From contig JBCDIQ010000263.1 in assembly GCA_039024295.1 (NCBI GenBank), forward strand, positions 1 through 8,514: a stretch of 8,514 bases of DNA. The letters run 5' to 3'. This DNA is from JBCDIQ01 sp039024295. GTDB taxonomy: Bacteria; Bacteroidota; Bacteroidia; J057. The notes under the pieces are model-generated. The model was not told the origin of the DNA, did not search any database, and saw only the letters and a program-made list of their open reading frames with translations. The translations under genes and the position numbers were made by a program. Within the stretch, counting starts at the first letter, position 1. Each line of letters begins with the position of its first letter. This document shows positions 1 through 5,696 of this stretch, piece by piece.

Positions 1-173
1 AGAACTTTTTGTTCAGTTTAATCCATTTAATGGATCAGTATAGATAATTATGAGCGAGTACTTACTTACATTTAGCTAAAGAATTGTATCTTCCTTTCAG
101 ATGTTGATTTATATTCACACCTACATCCTTTCACTGCCTCTCAACGTATTGACGGATACCCAATTTGAGAATT

Positions 174-416
174 ATGAACCTTCAATATGTCTCTGACAGT
201 TCAGGTAAGACCACAGGCGTTTTCATTCCGATAGAAGAATGGAGCGAATTGAAGGAAAAGTTTGCCAGGCTTGAAGCTGCCCTACAAGACGATACAGAGA
301 TTCCTGAGGGACAGAAAGCCATCGTCAGGGCGCGCATTCAACAGGCCAAGCCAGAAGAAGCCATTCCATGGGAGGCAGCACGTAAGCAGATCACCTTCGA
401 CCGAAACGACTTGTAA
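174..416 (+). CDS. Antitoxin of a RelE/ParE-type toxin-antitoxin pair
   Basis: This 80-aa protein resembles the small antitoxins that precede RelE/ParE toxins in Bacteroidota. The N-terminal part (YVSDSSGKTTGVFIPIEEW) looks like the short Phd-like DNA-binding module. The charged tail, with IPWEAARKQI near the C-terminus, is where such proteins wrap around the toxin. An in-frame TTG at 165 would add three residues, but the ATG at 174 gives the usual start for this family (MNLQYVSD). The stop TAA is followed at once by the ATG of the toxin gene, with no spacer, as expected for translational coupling. By family knowledge it should neutralise the toxin and repress the operon. That role is inferred from context and general sequence pattern, since no database search was possible. 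Because the partner toxin is interrupted by a stop codon, this antitoxin may now be an orphan. Confidence 0.7.
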   Translation: MNLQYVSDSSGKTTGVFIPIEEWSELKEKFARLEAALQDDTEIPEGQKAIVRARIQQAKPEEAIPWEAARKQITFDRNDL

Positions 417-716
417 ATGGCTTATCTCGTAGTGATAGACCCTGCCGCCATCGTCGACATTCAACAAGCAGTAGACTATTATGAAACTCAACAGCCGGGA
501 TTAGGACAACGCTTTGAAGCTGACCTGGATTACCACATGAGTTTGCTGGAATAAAACCCGGGATTTTGCATCCGATATGATCAAGTGCGGTGTTTGCCCC
601 TGGCAAAGTTCCCTTACATGATTCACTTTACCCTCGAAAAAGCCAACCAACTCGTCACGGTGAGGGCCGTTTTTCATACTTCCCTCGATCCCGATCGGTG
701 GAAGAAACGCTCATGA
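417..716 (+). pseudogene. RelE/ParE-family toxin, interrupted by an in-frame TAA
   Basis: One reading frame from ATG 417 to TGA 714-716 would encode 99 residues with the layout of a RelE/ParE toxin. It has an N-terminal strand (YLVVIDPAA), a helical hairpin (DIQQAVDYYETQQPGLGQRF), then IRYDQVRCLPLAKFPYMIHF and a final RAVFHTSLDPDRWKKR. The second half keeps the conserved Arg and Tyr/His pattern of the family. The frame is broken only once, by TAA at 552-554 (codon 46), where relatives usually have a Lys or similar residue (LLE-x-NPGF). A single A-to-T change (AAA to TAA) would explain it. No frameshift is present and the downstream half still looks constrained, so the mutation seems recent, or else it is a sequencing error. 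The first 45 codons alone would lack the catalytic strands. Family RelE toxins cut mRNA on the ribosome and ParE toxins poison gyrase; I cannot say which activity this one had. Confidence 0.75.
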
Positions 717-744
717 TAAACTGTGCTAGTCTCCAGAAAAGTAG

Positions 745-885
745 AGGGTCTTACGTGCCGCTAACCTCGAAAGCCTCAGCTCGGTCATGATCGAAGCAGG
801 AACAGCCAAGGAAAAATGGTTTGAAGTGCTGGACTCAGATAAACAGCAGAGAAGAATGGAGTCAGTTGATGGAAATCTTTTTTAG
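745..885 (+). other. Orphan open frame, possible gene remnant
   Basis: An open plus-strand frame runs from just after a TAG at 742-744 to TAG at 883-885. The only ATG that suits it, at 787, would give a 32-residue peptide. The translation (RAANLESLSSVMIEAGTAKE, then KWFEVLDSDKQQRRME) looks like a helical, charged piece of a real protein rather than random sequence. It has no evident promoter or ribosome binding site, and its end overlaps the 3' end of the opposing membrane-protein gene by 24 bases. I read it as a leftover fragment at the junction between the toxin-antitoxin unit and the membrane-protein cluster. The original protein is not recognised, and chance cannot be excluded. Confidence 0.25.
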
Positions 886-1305
886 GATGGTGTTGGAGCG
901 GTCTATGGCCCTGATTATCCATGGGCTTAAAAATGTAGCTAGGATTAAGAAATAAAAGAACGAGGCCTGTAAATACTCCCTTGTAAAGGGAATTAATAGG
1001 GACATAAATAAAGAGAAGAAGATGTAGAACCCGCTATTAAAAAGCGCAAAATTTAATGTCTGGCTAATTTTTCTAGAAGACTTATAAAAGACTGTTACTG
1101 AAAATATCCAAAATAAAAAATAAAATATTAGTCTCACTCCAATAATATCCAAGCCGTCTCGTAAGCCGCTATAAAGACTGCCCATCAAAAGCCTATTATC
1201 AAAGAAGAACGCTTCAGCAGCAAATAGAAGGCTTAATATGATTAACTCAATACAGTTTAAAATAGCACCGTAAGCTACAGTAAAAAGCAGTCTAGTTTTC
1301 TTCAT
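862..1305 (-). CDS. Four-TM integral membrane protein of unknown function
   Basis: This 147-aa, very hydrophobic protein is not recognised. Four membrane segments can be picked out at about residues 8-30, 55-74, 85-107 and 112-134. A positive N-terminus (MKKTR) and a basic loop after the second segment (YKSSRK, about 74-79) suggest that both ends lie in the cytoplasm. There is no catalytic motif. The gene is clearly more AT-rich than exbBD or the potassium channel gene, as are its small neighbours. Its start codon lies within the decayed end of a hybrid remnant, so its upstream region was rearranged. Transcription could come from the weak promoter candidate near 1503, or by read-through from the membrane-protein genes upstream. 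It is probably a real gene, given length and composition, but its role is unknown. Confidence 0.6.
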   Translation of the reverse strand: MKKTRLLFTVAYGAILNCIELIILSLLFAAEAFFFDNRLLMGSLYSGLRDGLDIIGVRLIFYFLFWIFSVTVFYKSSRKISQTLNFALFNSGFYIFFSLFMSLLIPFTREYLQASFFYFLILATFLSPWIIRAIDRSNTILKKISIN

Positions 1306-1355
1306 CGTACAATTGAAATATCACAAATAGAATGGTATTAGCTGCTAAGATCACC
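1292..1355 (-). pseudogene. 3' remnant of a duplicate of the 93-aa membrane-protein gene
   Basis: Bases 1314-1355 match 1634-1675, inside the 93-aa gene, at 40 of 42 positions and in the same orientation. The translated remnant (VILAANTILFVIF) parallels VILAVNTILFVIF at residues 67-79 of that protein. After this the frame diverges (QLYDEEN) and ends at a TAG around 1292-1294, inside the start of the 147-aa gene. The 5' two thirds of the duplicate are missing and are replaced by the start of a copy of the 128-aa gene. This is therefore half of a deletion hybrid. Confidence 0.75.
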
Positions 1356-1439
1356 TGCTTGGAAGTATAGGAATGAGATAAGAATAACAGTTGAAACCAG
1401 TAGGAAGATTTTTACCGTGGATGCTTTTCTGTTGCTCAT
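1338..1439 (-). pseudogene. 5' remnant of a duplicate of the 128-aa anchored-protein gene (33-codon ORF)
   Basis: A minus-strand ATG at 1439 opens a 33-codon frame ending in TAA at 1338-1340. Its product, beginning MSNRKASTVKIFLLVS, matches the N-terminus of the 128-aa protein (MSKRKASKVKVFLLVS) at 22 of 33 residues. It covers the basic start and the single membrane segment. Similarity ends at AGDLSS, where the sequence switches into a copy of the 93-aa gene in a different frame. The periplasmic domain is absent, so this is a truncated copy. It could still yield a small single-pass membrane peptide, since both start and stop are clean, but nothing shows that it is expressed. Confidence 0.75.
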
Positions 1440-1590
1440 TGAGGCTTGCTTATTCCATTTGCAGTACTTAAGGTAACTTCTCCGCAGGCATCTTTAACAG
1501 ACCAAAGGTACACTCAATAAAAAACTGTTAGCTCTACCTACGACGGGGTGAACGATACTCATCCAAAAACACTAATAGTCCTTATCTAAA
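1440..1590. other. Intergenic spacer without a recognised gene
   Basis: No open frame of interest is seen here. I searched for an echo of the other duplicated intergenic segment (2295-2409) and saw none. The only signal is a minus-strand TACCTTTG box, listed separately. Confidence 0.5.
1503..1510 (-). promoter_or_regulatory. Candidate Bacteroidota -7 box (TACCTTTG)
   Basis: On the minus strand this octamer fits the Bacteroidota -7 consensus TAnnTTTG exactly. It lies about 64 bases upstream of the ATG of the hybrid remnant and could drive the remnant plus the 147-aa gene. The matching -33 TTTG is not evident; only a T-run stands at about the right distance. An eight-base match with two free positions is weak evidence on its own. 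Confidence 0.3.
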
Positions 1591-1872
1591 TTAACGCTCA
1601 ACCCAATTGAATAGGTACTGGACAAAAAACCAATGAAATATCACAAATAGAATGGTATTAACTGCTAAGATTACCCAGCGGTATCGGTAAAAAATTTTCA
1701 ACGCTGATGTGAACGTAACGCCAACCATGAGGTAAAATAGAGGTTGATACAACCCATAAAATGCGATTTCACTACTATAGCCTCTCCACATAAAATTTCT
1801 TATTGCTAGCACTTCGAATAGGCAGACCAGAGCAAGAATTGTCGAATATATGCTATACTTGTTCAGCTCCAT
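1591..1872 (-). CDS. Small three-TM membrane protein of unknown function
   Basis: This 93-aa protein is not recognised. It is strongly hydrophobic, with membrane segments at about residues 8-24, 37-60 and 66-88 and aromatic-rich interfaces (FYRYRW at 61-66, HWFF at 80-83). The short loop between the first two segments carries Arg and Trp (RNFMWR). It follows the 128-aa gene on the same strand after a 35-base gap, so the two are probably co-transcribed. A 42-base piece of a second copy survives at 1314-1355, which shows that this gene and its neighbour were once duplicated as a unit. No enzyme or transporter motif is visible. The presence of a paralogous copy supports a real coding sequence. 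Confidence 0.6.
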   Translation of the reverse strand: MELNKYSIYSTILALVCLFEVLAIRNFMWRGYSSEIAFYGLYQPLFYLMVGVTFTSALKIFYRYRWVILAVNTILFVIFHWFFVQYLFNWVER

Positions 1873-1907
1873 TAAGGTACTTTTTCAATATTTCATCTGA
1901 CCATTTT

Positions 1908-2294
1908 TCAGTCAACCGTCCATGAATGGATAAAGGTAGCATCCCTGGTCATCGTAATATTTACCACAAATTTTTCAAGCAACCAGACCTGTTTCACCAT
2001 GCTCAGGCGCTCATCATCATTTGGCCCAGCTACGATTTCCACGCTGTGAGTCCCATTCCCCACAAATAGGAGGATACCCCTATAATAGGACGTCGATGGA
2101 TAATTGACCAGTGTAATAGTCGTCTCAACCTCCCCGTCAACCAATATGTTGACCGGCATGTCTGGAGCTTCTGTATACGTGTCGTAGTAAAACGTAATGC
2201 TCAGAACGCCTGCTTTGAAGAATAGGAGTAGGATAAGGATACCTAATGAAACCAGCAGAAAAACTTTTACCTTGGATGCTTTTCTCTTGCTCAT
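1908..2294 (-). CDS. Membrane-anchored protein with a small periplasmic domain, unknown function
   Basis: This 128-aa protein begins with a basic stretch (MSKRKASKVK) and one hydrophobic segment at about residues 11-27, without a clear signal-peptidase site, so it is probably a signal anchor. The remaining 95 or so residues look like an all-beta domain (VNILVDGEVETTITLV, then GILLFVGNGTHSVEIVAG) facing the periplasm. The pattern of an inserted value followed by GTHSVEIVAG recalls PEGA-like or carbohydrate-binding beta-sandwich folds, but that is only an impression. It lies 115 bases downstream of exbD on the same strand, close enough for read-through yet not tightly coupled. A truncated paralogue of its first 33 codons lies at 1338-1439. 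The function is unknown, and any link to ExbBD rests on position alone. Confidence 0.6.
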   Translation of the reverse strand: MSKRKASKVKVFLLVSLGILILLLFFKAGVLSITFYYDTYTEAPDMPVNILVDGEVETTITLVNYPSTSYYRGILLFVGNGTHSVEIVAGPNDDERLSMVKQVWLLEKFVVNITMTRDATFIHSWTVD

Positions 2295-2386
2295 GGTAGA
2301 CCCGTTATACCCAATTTTCCCAAAAACGAATAGGAACGAACTGCCAACGACATTTATTTCAACGCGTTATCAATATGCCATCGGCT

Positions 2387-2401
2387 TGCTAAGGTTTAGC
2401 A
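2387..2401 (-). other. Small perfect hairpin just after exbD
   Basis: A six-base stem (TGCTAA / TTAGCA) with a three-base loop begins nine bases after the exbD stop codon. No T-run follows on the minus strand, so it is not a standard intrinsic terminator. It could protect the 3' end of the mRNA, or be chance. Confidence 0.25.
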
Positions 2402-2409
2402 TGTTCCTC

Positions 2410-2808
2410 CTACTCCTTCTCCGTCATGATCACAATCTTGCCCCCAAATTCCGCCACCGCGGACATCACGTAAGCGACTTCTTCCATTGGGACGGACTTG
2501 TCGGTACGCAGGGTTACGGCCTTAGAATCTATTTCATCCTCGGTGAGGGCGACTTCGATGAATTCAGGAATTTCTTCTTTGGGGACCGTCTGCTGGTTCC
2601 AGGCGTAGACGAGGTCTGCGGTGATGGTAACGGTATTGGCACCGCTACTGGGTTTATTGGAGCTGCTGCTGGGGAGGTCTACTTCCAGGGCCGACTGGAC
2701 CACAAAGCTCGAGGTAAGCATGAAGTAGATCAACAGCATGAAGACAATGTCTGCAATAGAAGCAGAGCTGAATTCAACGCTCGGTTTGTTTCTGCTACGG
2801 ATGCTCAT
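2410..2808 (-). CDS. exbD: ExbD/TolR-family biopolymer transport protein
   Basis: This 132-aa protein has the standard ExbD build: a short cytoplasmic N-terminus, one membrane helix at about residues 18-37, and a periplasmic domain. The helix contains the proton-carrying aspartate, Asp20, in SIADIVFMLLIYFMLTSSFV. By family knowledge this residue corresponds to Asp25 of E. coli ExbD. The periplasmic part ends with the usual alpha/beta pattern (AVTLRTDKSVPMEEVAYVMSAV, about 97-118, then GKIVIMTEKE). ExbD forms the inner-membrane motor with ExbB and couples proton flow to TonB, which drives uptake through outer-membrane SusC/TonB-dependent receptors. Three bases separate its start from the exbB stop, so the two are surely translated from one mRNA. 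Only one exbD is present and no tonB follows, whereas Bacteroidota loci often carry two exbD genes. Confidence 0.93.
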   Translation of the reverse strand: MSIRSRNKPSVEFSSASIADIVFMLLIYFMLTSSFVVQSALEVDLPSSSSNKPSSGANTVTITADLVYAWNQQTVPKEEIPEFIEVALTEDEIDSKAVTLRTDKSVPMEEVAYVMSAVAEFGGKIVIMTEKE

Positions 2809-2811
2809 GGC

Positions 2812-3522
2812 TTATGATTTTACAGGTTCTTGCAAGAGGTCGAGGAAGTCAGTTGAGGTAAGTTCCAACTTAAACACCACCTTATTGACCAATGCCACAA
2901 GTGAGTTGTAAGCCAGGTAGGCGATAATTCCAACCACAAGCCCAGAGGCCGTAGTGATCATGGCTTCAGAGATACCCGCTGCAAGGTCCGTAGGATCAGC
3001 CTTTCCTTGTTTTGCCACGATGGCATTAAAGGCGCGAATCATTCCAAGTACGGTCCCCATGAAGCCAATCATAGGAGCAGCACCGGCAATGGTCGCTAAT
3101 AATGAGAGTCGCCGTTCCAGGCGGTAAACCTCCAGCTTGCCTACGTTTTCAATGGAGCCTTCAATGTCTTTGAGAGAAGCCGTGCCCAGGCGAGAGATGC
3201 CTTTGTGGATCATCCGTGCAAAGGGGTCATTCTGAGATTCGCAAAGCCCCAGCGCAGCATCCAGCTTACCTTGCTGCACGTAATTCCGAACTTGCTTCAT
3301 AAACTCCTCAGAATCTGTATTCGCTTTACGAATGGTGAGGTAACGCTCGATGAAGATGTATATCGCTACACCAAGCAAAATCACAAGAGGAATCATGGGC
3401 CACCCGCCATCTACCAGGAAGTCAGGAAGGAACTGACGAAGGAAACTGGCCACGGGGGACTCAGGAGCTGCCACTTCCGCAGGGGTAACTTCAATGGCTT
3501 GGGACTGCAAGAGAATGAACAT
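2812..3522 (-). CDS. exbB: MotA/TolQ/ExbB-family proton channel protein
   Basis: This 236-aa protein is the stator-like partner of ExbD. After a periplasmic N-terminal stretch of about 40 residues, three membrane segments are seen: about 42-62 (WPMIPLVILLGVAIYIFIERY), 141-168 (including APMIGFMGTVLGMIRAF) and 184-216 (SEAMITTASGLVVGIIAYLA). A long cytoplasmic loop with Arg/Glu-rich helices separates the first two. The family signature residues are present: Thr157 in GTVLGM, Glu186 in ISEAMITTA and Thr190/Thr191. The last three line the proton path in known ExbB/TolQ structures. It heads the exbBD operon, with a good promoter match some 50 bases upstream. The start at 3522 (MFILLQSQ) is the only ATG before the first membrane segment. 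TolQ is an alternative name, but the ExbB-type partner and the lack of other tol genes favour ExbB. Confidence 0.93.
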   Translation of the reverse strand: MFILLQSQAIEVTPAEVAAPESPVASFLRQFLPDFLVDGGWPMIPLVILLGVAIYIFIERYLTIRKANTDSEEFMKQVRNYVQQGKLDAALGLCESQNDPFARMIHKGISRLGTASLKDIEGSIENVGKLEVYRLERRLSLLATIAGAAPMIGFMGTVLGMIRAFNAIVAKQGKADPTDLAAGISEAMITTASGLVVGIIAYLAYNSLVALVNKVVFKLELTSTDFLDLLQEPVKS

Positions 3523-3581
3523 ACGTGAGGTTTTTTAGGGTATTTCTCGTGGGGAATAACGACTGCGATACAGGGATTATT

Positions 3582-3611
3582 CAAAAGTAAAGAAATTTTC
3601 CTGAATGCAAA
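3582..3611 (-). promoter_or_regulatory. Bacteroidota-type promoter for exbB-exbD
   Basis: Read on the minus strand, TTTG (3608-3611) is followed after 18 bases by TACTTTTG (3582-3589). This matches both boxes of the Bacteroidota housekeeping promoter (TTTG, about 19 bases, TAnnTTTG). It would start transcription near 3575, leaving a leader of about 50 bases before the exbB ATG. No other full match was found in this divergent intergenic region. Confidence 0.6.
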
Positions 3612-3727
3612 ACGTCGGTAATGTAACTCAAAATCTTCTGTCTACGTAGGTTAATATATAAGTGTTCCACTTGGATGCTATTTTCCTTTAACCGGAACAT
3701 TTTCCTCAAAAAGTATTGAAAAAGAAA

Positions 3728-3749
3728 TGATCGGGTTATCTCGCGATCA
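3728..3749. promoter_or_regulatory. Inverted repeat TGATCG-N10-CGATCA, possible operator
   Basis: Two perfect six-base arms with a ten-base spacer lie about 37 bases upstream of the 225-aa gene. The arms are 16 bases apart centre to centre, which is uneven with one helical turn but within the range of some dimeric repressor sites. A degenerate -7-like box (CATATTTG) sits just downstream. No regulator gene for it is in the window, so this is a weak candidate. Confidence 0.25.
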
Positions 3750-3785
3750 CTGTGTAATCATATTTGTTTAATCTAACCATTTTTT

Positions 3786-4463
3786 ATGCTTTCATTTAGA
3801 AAATCTGCTGATTTTAAGAATTCTACCATTATTACCAAAATCCTCAAACGCAACGGCGGCAACATCCTGGACAACGTCCCCCTCGAAGAAGCAGAAACCT
3901 ATCTGCAACTGAAAACCCAACTGCATGACACCTCTATCATTGAGGACACCGCTTTCCAGAAAGAGTACCAACAGGTATACCCTGAAACCTTGAAGAAAAA
4001 GCCCGCCCAATTCAGAAAGGCGTATTTCCAGCTGTTAGAATCCCAAAAAACGGAACAACGGGTGGACATCCGAGAATCTTTTCGACGGTTATTTTCCCAG
4101 AAAGACAGCGGCAAGTTTCGGCATAAAGATTTTAGTTACCTGACCCAGCTGGCACATACAGTTGATTACAGCCAACCCTTATACGAGCAAGAAGTCGGTG
4201 AATTTTTTGACTTCAAAAAGCCTCGAAAACTAAAGATGAGCAACCGCGAGCGGCTAAACGCCTATATGGGATTTTATCGGCACATGAAAGCTGTTTATGG
4301 AGAAATCCTGGAAGAGAAGAAGCTACATGACTTACTTACCGTATTCAAGATTAAGCTGAAAAGGGAAGGATTAAGGCTCCCACCCGCCAAGCGTCTCGAC
4401 CTCGTCATGCGTACAGCTGCGCGTATGGAGCAATCAGGAGAATTGGTTTTGGCCATTAAGTAA
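3786..4463 (+). CDS. Basic helical protein of unknown function (225 aa)
   Basis: I do not recognise this protein. It is rich in Lys, Arg, Glu and Gln and looks almost wholly alpha-helical, without membrane segments or a signal peptide, so it is probably cytoplasmic. Features visible: KRNGGNILDNVPLEEAETYLQL near the start (21-42), a dense charged middle (KKKPAQFRKAYFQLLESQ, about 70-87), and RERLNAYMGFYRHMKAVYGEIL (about 154-175). The C-terminus is basic and helical (KIKLKREGLRLPPAKRLDLVMR, about 188-209). The basic charge would suit nucleic-acid binding, but no named domain is seen. It is a single gene, divergent from exbB and convergent with the potassium channel gene, with only eight bases between their stop codons. 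The coding frame is well supported by length and by codon use similar to its neighbours. Confidence 0.75.
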   Translation: MLSFRKSADFKNSTIITKILKRNGGNILDNVPLEEAETYLQLKTQLHDTSIIEDTAFQKEYQQVYPETLKKKPAQFRKAYFQLLESQKTEQRVDIRESFRRLFSQKDSGKFRHKDFSYLTQLAHTVDYSQPLYEQEVGEFFDFKKPRKLKMSNRERLNAYMGFYRHMKAVYGEILEEKKLHDLLTVFKIKLKREGLRLPPAKRLDLVMRTAARMEQSGELVLAIK

Positions 4464-4471
4464 ACAACCAG

Positions 4472-5488
4472 CTACTCCAGATAGGTTTGCTGAAAAAGGA
4501 CCAGTTGTTCTTCGTTACCCACCACAAACAGGCGGTCTTCAGGCTCCAGAATTTTGTGGGGTTCGGGGTTCAGTTCTACGTGCTTACCGCCACTTTTTCT
4601 GCCTATGATGGTAGCACCTACTTGGGCGCGCACATGAAGTTCAGCCAGGGTTTTGCCCAGCAGCTTGGGTTGTCCAGCGCAGGAAAATACTTCCAGGTGG
4701 AGGTTGTGTCCACCCTCTCCAGAAACCATCTCAACAAATTCTACCAAGGCCGGCCTTGTGATGAGGTTGGCCATTTTTCTGCCGCCGATCAGGTTGGGAA
4801 GAATGACTTCATTTGCGCCGGCTCGCTTGAGTTTAGAGATGGTGCTTGCCTGTGCTGCCCTTGCCACAATCTTAATCTTAGGGTTCATTTCCCTGGCAGT
4901 CAAGGTGATGTAAACATTTTCTGCATCGCCTGCCAAAGCAGTAATAAGGCCACGAGCGTTGCGGATGTTGGCGCGCTCTAGGATCTCTTCACTGGTAGCA
5001 TCCCCCACAATCAACAATGAATCCGGGTGGTGTTCCAGAAAATCCTCTCCCACTTCAGCACTTTCATCAATGCACACAAACGCATGTCCCTGACGTAACA
5101 GCTCATTGGCAGCTTCTCGGCCATTTCGTCCTAATCCACACAGAATAATGTGGCTGTTCAATTTCGAAACTTTGTTGCTCACCCGGAATCGTTTAAAAAT
5201 ATGGTTCAATTCACCTTCTACTACAAAGGTGGTGATGTTGGTAATGGCATAAATAAAGGTGCCGGCACTGGTAATGATCAAGCCACTGGCAAAAAGCTTC
5301 CCCGCAGCACTTAGCTCATGAACGGTCCCGAATCCCACTGTACTCATGGTGATTACCGTCATGTAGATGGCATCCACATATCCATATTCCTCAATGACCT
5401 TGAACCCAATGATACCACCAATAGACAAAATAAAAAGAATCCCGATGGACAGGATCAATCGCTTGAGCGTGGGACTAAGTTCTTGCAT
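4472..5488 (-). CDS. Potassium channel with TrkA-N and TrkA-C (RCK) domains
   Basis: This 338-aa protein has the layout of MthK-type channels. The first membrane helix covers about residues 11-31. A pore loop follows with the selectivity filter TVGFG (50-54) within AIYMTVITMSTVGFGTV, and the second helix lies at about 62-90. The cytoplasmic TrkA-N/RCK domain starts near 112 with the Rossmann pattern GLGRNG (118-123) and an acidic residue at the end of strand two (Asp141). A TrkA-C domain fills about 275-338. Four subunits form the pore, and a ligand on the RCK ring (nucleotide or divalent cation in relatives) gates it. I chose the ATG at 5488: an in-frame ATG at 5641 would add 51 residues unlike this family, and 338 residues matches the usual length. 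The filter has Phe where MthK has Tyr, which is common. It is divergent from the conserved hypothetical at 5697. Confidence 0.9.
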   Translation of the reverse strand: MQELSPTLKRLILSIGILFILSIGGIIGFKVIEEYGYVDAIYMTVITMSTVGFGTVHELSAAGKLFASGLIITSAGTFIYAITNITTFVVEGELNHIFKRFRVSNKVSKLNSHIILCGLGRNGREAANELLRQGHAFVCIDESAEVGEDFLEHHPDSLLIVGDATSEEILERANIRNARGLITALAGDAENVYITLTAREMNPKIKIVARAAQASTISKLKRAGANEVILPNLIGGRKMANLITRPALVEFVEMVSGEGGHNLHLEVFSCAGQPKLLGKTLAELHVRAQVGATIIGRKSGGKHVELNPEPHKILEPEDRLFVVGNEEQLVLFQQTYLE

Positions 5489-5624
5489 AGCCAAACAATA
5501 ACCAATCAGTACAGGTACTCTAGTCAGGCAACACCACCTGAAGCCCAAACTGATTATCAGCTTAAATTTAGCCAAAAATCCTGTTCTTAAGTTAAAAAGG
5601 AAGGATTTTCGGCAAATCTCTTTA

Positions 5625-5656
5625 TTTCCCGGGTGAAACAAAATTGCCTACTTTTG
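5625..5656 (+). promoter_or_regulatory. Candidate Bacteroidota promoter for the 5697 gene
   Basis: TACTTTTG at 5649-5656 is an exact match to TAnnTTTG and the same octamer used upstream of exbB. A TTTC at 5625-5628, one base off the -33 box, lies 20 bases upstream. Transcription would begin near 5663, about 34 bases before the ATG at 5697. Confidence 0.45.
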
Positions 5657-5696
5657 CCAAAGTGTTGTTGTCACCAATTCTTAAGTGAGCATATCC

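Noticed and set aside
590..790. Plus-strand frame overlapping the second half of the toxin gene
   Set aside because: It is a different frame over sequence that clearly encodes the toxin C-terminal half in the frame of 417.
2387..2401. Intrinsic terminator after exbD
   Set aside because: The hairpin is short and no T-run follows on the minus strand, so it is listed only as a hairpin.
2197..2817. 206-codon plus-strand open frame across exbD
   Set aside because: It is the antisense shadow of exbD and its flank; exbD has clear family motifs and the plus-strand product does not resemble a protein family.
3642..3649. CTACGTAG palindrome in the exbB upstream region
   Set aside because: An eight-base palindrome is expected by chance at this scale, and it does not align with promoter elements.
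4487..4981. 164-codon plus-strand frame inside the potassium channel gene
   Set aside because: It is antisense to the TrkA-N/TrkA-C coding sequence and has no recognisable pattern of its own.
5489..5641. 51-codon N-terminal extension of the potassium channel
   Set aside because: The extra residues lack family similarity, and the ATG at 5488 gives the normal 338-residue length starting just before the first membrane helix.
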